A DNA stretch of 64,000 nucleotides from Streptomyces rimosus (GTDB lineage Bacteria > Actinomycetota > Actinomycetes > Streptomycetales > Streptomycetaceae): positions 1,922,001 to 1,986,000 of the forward strand of contig NZ_CP023688.1 of NCBI RefSeq assembly GCF_008704655.1, in the 5' to 3' direction. Both the position numbers and the translations under genes were made by a program. Numbering within the stretch: position 1 is the stretch's first letter; each line of letters starts with the position of its first letter. Shown here piece by piece: positions 26,224 to 34,516 of the stretch. The notes beneath the pieces are model-generated. The model was not told where the DNA came from. It did no database searches and saw only the letters and a program-made list of their open reading frames with translations.

Positions 26224-27872
26224 GCACCGCCCCTTTCCGCCGCATCGGGGCACCACCGGGTGAACGGACAGTCCTCGCATGCCTTGCCCGGCTTGGCCGG
26301 ATAACGGGCGTCGGCGTGCCACGGGGCGACGTACGTCTTAACAACGAGTTGCGCCTGAGCGACCACGTCCGGAGCGGCCACGTCGAGTTCGGTCACGACC
26401 GGACCGCTCCCGGTCAGCCGCTCCAGCTCCACCCGGCAGTGTTCGGCCCCAGGCAGCACTCCCGCACGGGCGAGCACTACAGCCAGAGCCAGTTGCGGAT
26501 ACCTCTCGAGCAGGTCTCCCTCGCCCAGCACCTTGGAGGTCTTGGTCTCGCGCAGGGTCCACCGGTCGGCCGCACGGTAGAGCAGGTCCGTCTTGGCGAT
26601 GACGACGACATCAGCGTCGGGGTCGAACACGACGACCCGCCGCTCCGGATGGGCCTCCGTATCATCGAGCCGGTCTTGCAAGGGGCAGACGAGGGCGTGG
26701 TCACCGATCATCTGAATGCCGAGCCGGGCCTGAAGCCCGGTCACCGCCCACCCGTCGCACTGCCACGCGCCCTGCAAGGCGGGGATGTCGTCCGGGGTAC
26801 AGGGCTGCTGGGGTGTGCGGCGATGCCGATTTTCGATCCACGCGTGTACGGCTTGCCCACGTACGACCGCCTCGCTGTTCTCAGTCGTCCCCTCTCTCGG
26901 CAGGAACAAGTCCTCCAAGTGAGCACGGGCCGGGCACTTGCGATACGAGCGGCCTGTCGTCACGGACCAGGAGCGGCGTGGCAGATCGGAGCGGCTGACC
27001 CCGAGGATGCCTGGGCGGGATGGGACCTCGGGGCAGGTGGCGACGGCCTCGCACCCTCCGCAGCGCTCCCCGGGTCGGTACGAGCCGCCTGTGATCACCT
27101 TGTCGATGTGTGCCTCGACGCTGCAGTTGTAACAGTCGTACGCCGCCTGAGGAGTCCCCTCGAAGAGGACCCGGTGAGAGGCGTCGACGCAGCCGATCTC
27201 CACGAGGCGCACCAGACGGGGCGGTTCGGACTTTCCGAGTGTGAGTGGATCCGCGCGCCATCTGGAACTCAGAACCGGGCTCCCACCGGCCAGGACGCCC
27301 ACGGCTACCGCGATCTCTGTTTCGTCCCGGGGGCGGTCAGATACCGATCCCGTCCGAATGACACGCAGTTCACGGACGCCGTGGCCGGCATATCGCCGGT
27401 CGGTCACCATCTCCTCGTACACGTCGGGGTCGCCTGGCTTGAGCGGGCCCCGCCGCTGCCGGGCCCACAGGCGCGACACGGGTTCGAGCGGTTCTGTGTA
27501 CGGCACTCCGGCCGCCGCCGGAATCGCCGCGACCGCGGTGATGTAACTGCGGACCGCAAACTCGGTCCATTGAGCGAGTGCAGGGTGGAAGGGGCGTTTG
27601 GGCCTGGCTCGCCAGCTCGCCAAGGCGTCTTCCACCGACTTCTGCTCGAACTCGATGAGATCCAGTACGTCGTGCAGCGGGCCCAACGCCCATTCTGTCA
27701 GGACACGGCCGGACGCAGAAGGCCGGTGTGCACGAGGTGACCCGGGGCGAATTTTCGTCGCGAGCTGCTGCGGACACCGCTTGTCACTCTGCCGAACATC
27801 AGTCGGACGGATTCGCACGAGGCCGCCCCCCACGTACGCCTGATCAGGCATGCTCGGAATACTCACCTGCAT
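26220..27872 (-). CDS. Tandem Cas4/RecB-like Fe-S nuclease
   Basis: 550 aa with an internal duplication. Half one (about 20-290) and half two (about 300-550) each start with a lone Cys followed by Pro (C33, C313) and end with C-x2-C-x5-C (C271/274/280 and C532/535/541), the four-Cys pattern of Cas4/AddB iron-sulfur nucleases. Only half two keeps the catalytic PD-(D/E)XK residues: H343 in AVHAWIENRH, D429 in IAKTDLL, and E442-x-K444 in LRETKTSK. Half one appears to be a degenerate, possibly structural copy. It is first in the operon (ATG 27872 after AGGAGGG; ATG 27851 is an alternative). It probably supplies exonuclease or end-processing activity to the system. Confidence 0.8.
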   Translation of the reverse strand: MQVSIPSMPDQAYVGGGLVRIRPTDVRQSDKRCPQQLATKIRPGSPRAHRPSASGRVLTEWALGPLHDVLDLIEFEQKSVEDALASWRARPKRPFHPALAQWTEFAVRSYITAVAAIPAAAGVPYTEPLEPVSRLWARQRRGPLKPGDPDVYEEMVTDRRYAGHGVRELRVIRTGSVSDRPRDETEIAVAVGVLAGGSPVLSSRWRADPLTLGKSEPPRLVRLVEIGCVDASHRVLFEGTPQAAYDCYNCSVEAHIDKVITGGSYRPGERCGGCEAVATCPEVPSRPGILGVSRSDLPRRSWSVTTGRSYRKCPARAHLEDLFLPREGTTENSEAVVRGQAVHAWIENRHRRTPQQPCTPDDIPALQGAWQCDGWAVTGLQARLGIQMIGDHALVCPLQDRLDDTEAHPERRVVVFDPDADVVVIAKTDLLYRAADRWTLRETKTSKVLGEGDLLERYPQLALAVVLARAGVLPGAEHCRVELERLTGSGPVVTELDVAAPDVVAQAQLVVKTYVAPWHADARYPAKPGKACEDCPFTRWCPDAAERGGA

Positions 27873-28017
27873 TTCCCTCCTGAGCGCCCAGGAACGCGTA
27901 ACGGATTTCCTGAAATCGCACTACCCTCCCCAATCAGGCTGCCGTACCGTACCCTTCTCCCAGCGCCCTGTCGGGACTCGCGGGGTTACGTCGGCATCGA
28001 TGGATCTTGGGGAGCAG
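27873..28017. promoter_or_regulatory. Divergent promoter of the pPIWI operon and caspase-helicase gene
   Basis: Only 145 bp separate the two divergent starts, so both transcription units share this control region. A perfect inverted repeat, GATTTC-CT-GAAATC (27904-27917), stands in its left half and is the clearest operator candidate. No strong -10/-35 pair was assigned. Confidence 0.5.
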
Positions 28018-31000
28018 ATGACCTTTCATGGACTTTTCGTCGGTATCGATACCTACGAGTCGCAGTTCAATCGCTTGCGGTACGCACAGCGAGACGCCAC
28101 CGTGCTCTGCGCCTTGTTCGGCGACAACCTCGACGGACAAACAACCTTACTCCTCGATGGCGATGCCACCAAGGAAAGATTGGTGACAGAAATGCGGCGC
28201 CTCGCCGAGGTCAGTACGGCCGAGGACTTTACCGTGATCACCTTTTCGGGCCACGGCATCCCGGGGGGCGCCCTGGCGACGTACGACACTCTGCCCGACA
28301 AGCTGGCCGAGACCTCTTTGTCACTGGGAGATTTCGCCGAACTGACCCGCGACATCCGGGCTCGCGCCCTGCTCTTGGTACTGGACTGCTGCTTCTCAGG
28401 GCATGCTGCGGACAAGGTTCTGCGTGTCCCGCAGGACAGTTATACGAGCCGTGATGGTTCCGTCTCGGCGTCAAAAGAGATCGATGGGCTCCGTGAAGCC
28501 GGATACGTCGTCATCGCTGCGTCCGGCAGAGATCAGGAAGCATTCGAGGAACAGAACTTCCGGCACGGCCTGCTCAGCTATTATCTGATCCGGGGATTGC
28601 GAGGCGACCCGGAAGTCGCCGAAAACGGCAAGGTGTACATCCTCAAGTTGGCTCATTACGTCTCCAAGAACGTCAGCGCCCACAGGAGCGACCTGTTCCG
28701 AAAAGCCCAGGAGCCCATCCTGAGTGGCGCCATCTCGAACATTTCTTTGAAAGTTTTTACACCGGGCCCGCGCTATCTCGCGACCGCCGACGCCACCAGG
28801 CCACAATCCGCGACTGCGGATCTGTCGTCACTCGCGGAATACAATATTTTGCCCGCCGTACTGGACGCATGGCGGGGCCGCATCGGCAAGCTCAACAATC
28901 TGCAGGTTTGCGCCATCAATGAAGGCGCACTGCTGGAAGGTATGAATGTCCTGGTCAGCGCTCCGACCTCGACAGGCAAAACCATGGTGGGCGAGTTGAG
29001 CGCCATTCGCGCCGTGACCGAGGGGAAGAAGGCAGTATTCCTGCTCCCCACCCGTGCTCTGGTCAACGAACAGTACGAGAAGTTCCGGTTTCTCTACGGC
29101 TCTCTCGGGATCAGGACGATTCGCGCCACGGGCGAACTGCGGGATCACATGACGGAACTGCTCAACGGCCAGTTTGAACTCGCTGTCTTCACCTACGAGA
29201 AGTTCATCGGTCTGCTGCCCAAGCGCCCGGACCTGCTGAGTGTGGGAGTCCTGGTCATCGACGAGATCCAGTCCCTTATGCTGCCCGAGCGCGGCCCGCT
29301 GCTGGAGACTCTGCTCACCTGCCTGCGAGTGCGTGACGGCTCCACCGACACACCGCAGATCGTCGGCCTTTCCGCAGTGCTCGGGAAACCGGACGAACTT
29401 GCCCGGTGGCTCCGTGCGAATCTCGTGACGGCCGCTCGCCGGGAAGCCCCCCTTCTCGAAGGTGTCATGGGGCCGGACGGCTGTTATCGATACCGGGACC
29501 AGCAGGGCAACGAGTCGACCGAGCAGCTGCTGGAGCCGGCGGACACCGTGGAAACCGCCACGGACGACCGGCTGGTGACGCGCCTGGTGAGCAGACTGGT
29601 AGTGGACGGGCAACAGGTCATCGTCTTTCGAGCCACACGTGGACAGGCCCGCACACTCGCCCGCAGCCTCGCCCGCAACCTCGGACTGCCCCCCGCCGAC
29701 ACCGCCCTCGAATCCCTCTCCAGCGGGGATGGAGGGCGCACGACGGACCTGCTGCGCATGTGCTTGGAGAAGGGGGTGGCCTTCCACATTGCGGACCTGA
29801 CGACCGAAGAACGGCGGCTGCTGGAATTGGCTTTCGCGAGCGCGGACAGCGAGGTTCGCGTACTCGTGGCCACGACAACGCTGGCTCAAGGAGTCAATCT
29901 CCCGGCGGATTCCGTGGTCGTCTGCGAACTGGAGCACCCTTCGTCGGACGGCCGACCGTATTCCGTCTCCGAGTACAAGAACATGGCCGGCCGAGCGGGG
30001 CGTGTCGGCCTGGTGGAGCAGGGCCGCGCCATCATCCTGGCCCGCGGTACCGCGGACGCCGACCAGAAGTGGCGGCGGTACGTCCAAGGGGACCCCGAGG
30101 ACGTACGGTCGGCGCTGCTGGAACCCTCCGTGGACGTGCGCGCCGTGATCCTTGCCGCCCTCTCCGAACCCGCCGTCCTCGCCGGCCGCTGCTCCGGACC
30201 GGATGTAGAACGGTTCATGGCCGCCACATTCGCCGCGCACCAATGCAGGGCTAACGGATCCGGGGCCCCCTTCCCGAGCACGGTCATCCGGCCCATGGTG
30301 AGCGAGCTTGTCGCCACTGGGTTCCTCAAGGGAACACCGAGCGGAACGGAGGAGTTGCCGAAGGGGCTCGCACTGACAGACCTGGGTAGGCTCGCTGTCC
30401 GTAGCGGCCTCGGCGTCGATTCCGTCACGGCAGTGGCGGAGGCGCTGGCAGACGTCCCGGCAGACCGGATCAACCGCGCCACGCTGATTTGTGCCGCTCA
30501 GCTGACTACCGAGTTGGACGATATCCGATTCAATCGGGTCGGTCGGACCCCGCACCGCGAGCATGCCCGTCTCGCCGGAATACTGCGGGATCGTGGGGCT
30601 GCCGAACCGGTGCTTTCGAGGCTCATGGGTGCTCCGCCCAAGAGCGGCATCGGCATCGGCCGTGCCCGTCGGAGCATGGCTTGCCTGATGTGGACCGAGG
30701 GGGTCAAGCTCGCGGACATCGAGCGCGCGATCAGCGATCGTACGAAGACCACGAGGCCGGAAACTCCCGGTCCGGTTCAGCAGGCGGTACAGCGAGCCGC
30801 CGACGTGATCGCGACCGTCATCGAAATTGCGTTCCATGTGCACCCGACTGCCGGCCTGGGCAACCTGCCCGACGTCTTGCCCGCCCAGCTCGAACTGGGC
30901 ATCGTCGAGGACCTGGTGTCCATCGCCTGGCACGCCGAAGTCCCGCTCCCCCGACCTGTGTATCTCGGTCTGGCCCGGGCTGGGCTGACCTCGCCCGGGC

Positions 31001-31149
31001 ATATCCTCGCGGCCGATGCCGAGCTGCTGCTCGACTGTGTCGGTGGTCACTCCGAGCGACGGCGCGTGGTGCAGGAGGCCGCGGCTGTCGCGCAGGAAGA
31101 AGCCGATGAAGACGCTTTCCGCAATCCGCTCCCCCCTTCGGACCACTGA
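28018..31149 (+). CDS. Caspase (peptidase C14) domain fused to Ski2-like DEAD/DEAH helicase
   Basis: 1043 aa. Residues 1-240 are a caspase-like protease with the catalytic dyad His79 (ITFSGHG) and Cys125 (LVLDCCFSGHA). After a linker, an SF2 helicase begins: Walker A SAPTSTGKT (314-322), DEIQ box (415-418), motif III-like GLSAVLG, then ATTTLAQGVNLP and EYKNMAGRAGRVG (motif VI, Ski2/Hel308 type). The C-terminal 300 residues look like winged-helix and helical accessory domains. The likely logic is nucleic-acid sensing by the helicase switching on proteolysis. Codon 44 is TTA. ATG 28018 has GGGGAG 3 nt before it; ATG 28000, 6 codons earlier, is an alternative. Divergent from the pPIWI operon. 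Confidence 0.87.
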   Translation: MTFHGLFVGIDTYESQFNRLRYAQRDATVLCALFGDNLDGQTTLLLDGDATKERLVTEMRRLAEVSTAEDFTVITFSGHGIPGGALATYDTLPDKLAETSLSLGDFAELTRDIRARALLLVLDCCFSGHAADKVLRVPQDSYTSRDGSVSASKEIDGLREAGYVVIAASGRDQEAFEEQNFRHGLLSYYLIRGLRGDPEVAENGKVYILKLAHYVSKNVSAHRSDLFRKAQEPILSGAISNISLKVFTPGPRYLATADATRPQSATADLSSLAEYNILPAVLDAWRGRIGKLNNLQVCAINEGALLEGMNVLVSAPTSTGKTMVGELSAIRAVTEGKKAVFLLPTRALVNEQYEKFRFLYGSLGIRTIRATGELRDHMTELLNGQFELAVFTYEKFIGLLPKRPDLLSVGVLVIDEIQSLMLPERGPLLETLLTCLRVRDGSTDTPQIVGLSAVLGKPDELARWLRANLVTAARREAPLLEGVMGPDGCYRYRDQQGNESTEQLLEPADTVETATDDRLVTRLVSRLVVDGQQVIVFRATRGQARTLARSLARNLGLPPADTALESLSSGDGGRTTDLLRMCLEKGVAFHIADLTTEERRLLELAFASADSEVRVLVATTTLAQGVNLPADSVVVCELEHPSSDGRPYSVSEYKNMAGRAGRVGLVEQGRAIILARGTADADQKWRRYVQGDPEDVRSALLEPSVDVRAVILAALSEPAVLAGRCSGPDVERFMAATFAAHQCRANGSGAPFPSTVIRPMVSELVATGFLKGTPSGTEELPKGLALTDLGRLAVRSGLGVDSVTAVAEALADVPADRINRATLICAAQLTTELDDIRFNRVGRTPHREHARLAGILRDRGAAEPVLSRLMGAPPKSGIGIGRARRSMACLMWTEGVKLADIERAISDRTKTTRPETPGPVQQAVQRAADVIATVIEIAFHVHPTAGLGNLPDVLPAQLELGIVEDLVSIAWHAEVPLPRPVYLGLARAGLTSPGHILAADAELLLDCVGGHSERRRVVQEAAAVAQEEADEDAFRNPLPPSDH

Positions 31150-31275
31150 CTTCTGGCGGACCGTGGGCCAGGATCCGCGAGGAAGCCTGGCCCGTCGGTG
31201 AATGGCATGCCGAGGGGGCGAAGACCCGTCAAAGCCCATGGAGACGCTGGTGCCCATCGCAGCCTTGGCGCGCCC

Positions 31276-31716
31276 GTCCGACCTGCGCGCATCCCTTGGA
31301 CCTGCCGCCACCGCCTCCTCCGCCAGGCGTTGTAGCGCAGCGTCCACACGTCGGCGGGCGGTGCGGGGGTCTCGGTCGAGCTGTACTGCGATGCTCTTCA
31401 GCCGTTGTCCGAACCGTTCGGGACCAGAACCATCCAGGGCGAGCGCCCGCCTGCCGAGTGTGCCCATGTCCGAGGGCAGTGCGCCGATCAGCTTCAGCAA
31501 GCACGTCCTGAGCTTGGCGCGCTGAACTGCCGAACCGTCGTCCTGGACGATCCCGGCGATACGGCGCAGAGCGTGGCCGGCGCGGTTCAGGGCATCAGGG
31601 TCCTCGATGCCGAAACCCTTGCGGAGGTTTTTGAGACCCGTGAGCACCTCGGTCGAGGTCGGCCCGGGGTTCGCCCGGGAACAAGGCCGTGCCATGTCAG
31701 GACGCCAGGCGGACAC
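31276..31716 (-). pseudogene. Truncated ORF with helical N-terminal domain, coupled to the STAND gene
   Basis: From GTG 31716 (GGAG 6-7 nt upstream, overlapping the STAND gene stop by 20 bp) about 145 residues read like a real streptomycete protein: STEVLTGLKNLRKGFGIEDP, then ALRRIAGI, ALPSDMGTLGRRALALDG and LDRDPRTARRRVDAALQRLAEEA. I recall the last motif from actinobacterial helical regulator domains. After about residue 147 family-like sequence stops, and the frame simply stays open antisense to the caspase-helicase gene. The simplest reading is a gene whose 3' part was lost or replaced, with the break near 31275. ATG 31695 is an alternative start. Confidence 0.5.
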
Positions 31717-33910
31717 GAGCTTCTCCGAGCATGACCGGTTCGAGCCCGCCGTACAGGGTGTCAGCCCGCGCCCATAGCTTCGCCGCCTTCTCGCGGTCTC
31801 CCGACGCCTGATATATGTTGCCGAGACCCGTCACGGCGCGTGCCATTTCGTAACGGCTTCCACAGCCCTCGGCCAAGGCCAGAGCCTCCTCGTAGTCGGC
31901 ACCGGCCGCCTGATGGTCACCCAACCGGAAATGGGCCCAAGCCGAGCAGTTCACCGACATCACGACGTCCAGTTCGAGTCCCAGGGTACTGAATTCCTTA
32001 CGGGCCTGCTGTGCGTGCTGAACGGCGGCAGGACAGAACTCCAGTTCTGCTTCCAGTAACGCGATTCCACGAAGCGCGATGGCCGCGTTGCGCCTGTTCC
32101 CCAACCGTCGGTAGTGCTTCAGGGCCGTACGCAAACCGTCGAGAGATTTTCCGTACTCACCCAGATAGAGTTCAGCCCAGGCCAGGTTGGAGATGGTATT
32201 GACAATCCCATGCTCATCGCCCAGCTGCTGATACAGAACCAGAGACTGCTGAAAATGATCAACGGCCTTGGTGAGATCACCTCGGTCCGCATAGGCGACA
32301 CCGAGGTTGCCCAGGCTGATGGCCAGCCACATACGGACACCCGCTGCTCTGGCGGATTCGACCGCCAACTGATGGGTCTCAATCCACGGACCCCAAAGTT
32401 TCGCGAGGTAGAAGAATTCCCGCAACGCGAACGCCAACTGCCAGCACAGAGAATGCAGCCCGCGTTCGGCGGCCGTTCGGCACAGTGCCACGAGGCAACG
32501 CCATTCCGCTTCGAGCCATGCAACCGCCGCCGCACGGTCATTGAACGGCATTGGCCGCGTAGGAAAGTCGTCCAGGATGGCGGGCGGCCGATAACGCTGG
32601 GGGGTGAGCAACTTGTCCGCAGTCACGGCAAGGCGGAGCCCGTGTTCGAGCAATCGCCGGACAGCACTGTACTGCTCTTCAACCGGCACGTACGGAAGGA
32701 GCAGATTGCGGGCGAACTGCCGCACTAGATCGTGTATCGCGATGCGGTCGGACGATTCGTAGACCACGAGATGCACATCCGCAAGACCGTCCGTCAGCAT
32801 GGTAGCGCGAGGCAGATCGATGCCTGCCAGGGCCGCAACGCTACCGAGATCAGCGCCCGGCCCGGGATGCAGTGCCAACAGTGCGAGCAGGCGGCGCTGT
32901 TCCGGGGGCAGTTCGGTGCAGGACACCATCAAGGCGGCGGTGACACTGCGCTCTCCGTCATCGAGCAACTCAAGCCGGCAAGCCTCGTGCGACAACATCC
33001 TTTCGAGCTCTGCCACAGTTCGCATCGGCCTGCTGTGCAAACGAGCGGCAACGATACGTACCGCCAACGGCAGTCGGCCGCAGTGCTCGACCACCGCACG
33101 GACGGTTTGGTCCGCAGCACTCGCTGCTCGCTCCCCTCCGACTGCACGGAACAATGCGTCGGCCTCTACGCCGCCCAAGACGTCGACGGACAGATGCGCC
33201 GCGTCGTCAAGAGCACTCAGGCGGCTCCGGCTGGTGACAAGGATCTTGCACCCCGGCTCGGCCGAAAGTAGCGGCGTGACGTCCGCGGCGCTGCGGACGT
33301 TGTCGAGGATGATCAGCAGGCGCCTGCCGCCGAGACGGCTTCGCCAGAAGTTGGACAGTGCGTCCTGCCGTAACGGTAAGTGTTCCTTGGGTACGCCGAG
33401 CAGCCTGAGCAACGATTCAAGGACATCGCGGGCGCCGCCGGCCCCCTCTTCTCCGAAGTCGAAGAAGAAGCACCCATCGGAGAAAGACGCAACTGCGTTC
33501 CAAGCCCCCTTGAGCGCCAATGCAGTCTTCCCTGATCCCGCCATACCGCTGAGCACGCATACGGCGTCTCCGGTTTCAGCGGTCAAATATTCGGCAATGC
33601 GCGCGAGTTCCCCGGATCGCCCGACAAACCGGGAGGGCGAAGCAGGAAGTCCAACGAAAGTTTTCATTTCACCGAATCCCGTTTCCCATGATTCTTCGAT
33701 ACTGAGGAGATCCATCAGTTCACCATGTGCCGCCAAAGCGTCATCGCAGGACTCCGCGAACTCGCGGGTCGGCTTTGCGAGCCCCCTCTCCACTTTGCTC
33801 AGGTGGCCCTTACTGAAGCCTATCTGAAAAGAGAAGGCAATCAGGCCGATCCCTCGCGCCTCACGCCTCCGGCGAAGCTCTTCACCAAAATCACGAGTGA
33901 TATCGTTCAT
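31697..33910 (-). CDS. XRE HTH / NB-ARC / TPR STAND-type regulator
   Basis: 737 aa. It has an N-terminal XRE helix-turn-helix (FGEELRRRREARGIG, QIGFSKGHLSKVERG), a STAND/NB-ARC ATPase with Walker A SGMAGSGKT (121-129), Walker B LLIILDN (198-204) and sensor GCKILVTSRSR, and a winged-helix-like segment. About six TPRs follow (for example WLAISLGNLGVAYADRGDLTKAVDHFQQSL). Such proteins are signal-dependent transcription factors or NLR-like sensors; many antiphage STAND proteins share this NTPase. Codons 178 and 180 are both TTA. ATG 33910 begins the HTH; a GTG 15 codons earlier is possible. It sits at the right end of the island, transcribed towards it. Confidence 0.85.
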   Translation of the reverse strand: MNDITRDFGEELRRRREARGIGLIAFSFQIGFSKGHLSKVERGLAKPTREFAESCDDALAAHGELMDLLSIEESWETGFGEMKTFVGLPASPSRFVGRSGELARIAEYLTAETGDAVCVLSGMAGSGKTALALKGAWNAVASFSDGCFFFDFGEEGAGGARDVLESLLRLLGVPKEHLPLRQDALSNFWRSRLGGRRLLIILDNVRSAADVTPLLSAEPGCKILVTSRSRLSALDDAAHLSVDVLGGVEADALFRAVGGERAASAADQTVRAVVEHCGRLPLAVRIVAARLHSRPMRTVAELERMLSHEACRLELLDDGERSVTAALMVSCTELPPEQRRLLALLALHPGPGADLGSVAALAGIDLPRATMLTDGLADVHLVVYESSDRIAIHDLVRQFARNLLLPYVPVEEQYSAVRRLLEHGLRLAVTADKLLTPQRYRPPAILDDFPTRPMPFNDRAAAVAWLEAEWRCLVALCRTAAERGLHSLCWQLAFALREFFYLAKLWGPWIETHQLAVESARAAGVRMWLAISLGNLGVAYADRGDLTKAVDHFQQSLVLYQQLGDEHGIVNTISNLAWAELYLGEYGKSLDGLRTALKHYRRLGNRRNAAIALRGIALLEAELEFCPAAVQHAQQARKEFSTLGLELDVVMSVNCSAWAHFRLGDHQAAGADYEEALALAEGCGSRYEMARAVTGLGNIYQASGDREKAAKLWARADTLYGGLEPVMLGEARVRLAS

Positions 33911-34516
33911 GACCTCAACTACCTTCGCGGTCTGGTTCGCCACCAACAAAGGCACCGATACGGGTTACTGCGCCGAACATACCGTAAGTCAGCGAGGCAG
34001 TGCGCCCGGGACATTGCATGGATGCTCCTGGTACTTGCTGAAAGGAGGACCCCAGCCGCACAGAACCGAGGGTCGCCCCAGTGCATGGGAGCAGCATCCC
34101 TCAAACTCGGCCCGAGCGTTAGGTGTTTCCTGTTTCCAATGCGACTGGAAACAGGAAACAAGGAAGTGGCTCACCGTACATCCACGTTTTCGGGTCCGCC
34201 GACAGCCCAGAGGTTGACCTGATCGGAACGGCCGCCTCGTCGCAGCCGTACCCGTGCGCGAGTGACTCGACCAGCCCAGATCCCTGTAGGACGACCCGGA
34301 ACCGTCCGGGTCGAGAAGCCGCGACGTCGGTGTCCGCAGGCCTCGAAGGGCTCTCACGTGGTCCGAGCGCTGGCGTGGCGGTACCGCCCGTGTGTCCGAG
34401 AAGAATCCTCGCCGCCCGTACAGGTTCTGGCCGCCCCTACCGGTAACCCGCCGACCGTTCCGGCACACGAGAGCACCAGTGTCACGGGCTGCACCCCCTT
34501 TACCCACCCATCCGTC
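33911..34516. other. Intergenic region upstream of STAND gene, no supported gene
   Basis: 606 bp, lower in GC than the surroundings. No frame shows a ribosome-binding site plus coding character; an AAAGGAGG at about 34040 on the plus strand has no start codon at useful distance. It contains a striking perfect inverted repeat (listed separately) and presumably the STAND gene promoter, and it marks the right border of the island before GC-rich chromosomal genes resume. Confidence 0.5.
34124..34160. repeat. Perfect 15-bp inverted repeat with internal direct repeats
   Basis: TGTTTCCTGTTTCCA (34124-34138), a 7-bp spacer and TGGAAACAGGAAACA (34146-34160) are exact reverse complements. Each arm is itself two tandem TGTTTCC units, so the element has four copies of one 7-mer. 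It lies 214 bp upstream of the STAND gene. It could be an operator for that XRE protein, or a hairpin; there is no U-tract and no coding context for a terminator. Confidence 0.75.

Noticed and set aside
26220..27872. Cas4-like protein as evidence for a CRISPR-Cas locus
   Set aside because: No Cas1, Cas2 or repeat-spacer array is present; the operon context is pPIWI-RE.
28828..31275. Very long open frame antisense to the caspase-helicase gene
   Set aside because: It lacks family-like sequence, a ribosome-binding site or helical patterning after residue about 147, and mirrors the high-GC third positions of the real gene.
34038..34047. AAAGGAGG on the plus strand in the intergenic region
   Set aside because: No ATG, GTG or TTG at 4-12 nt opens a frame of useful length with coding character.
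34124..34160. Inverted repeat as terminator
   Set aside because: No gene ends nearby, there is no T-run, and the arms consist of direct repeats more typical of an operator.
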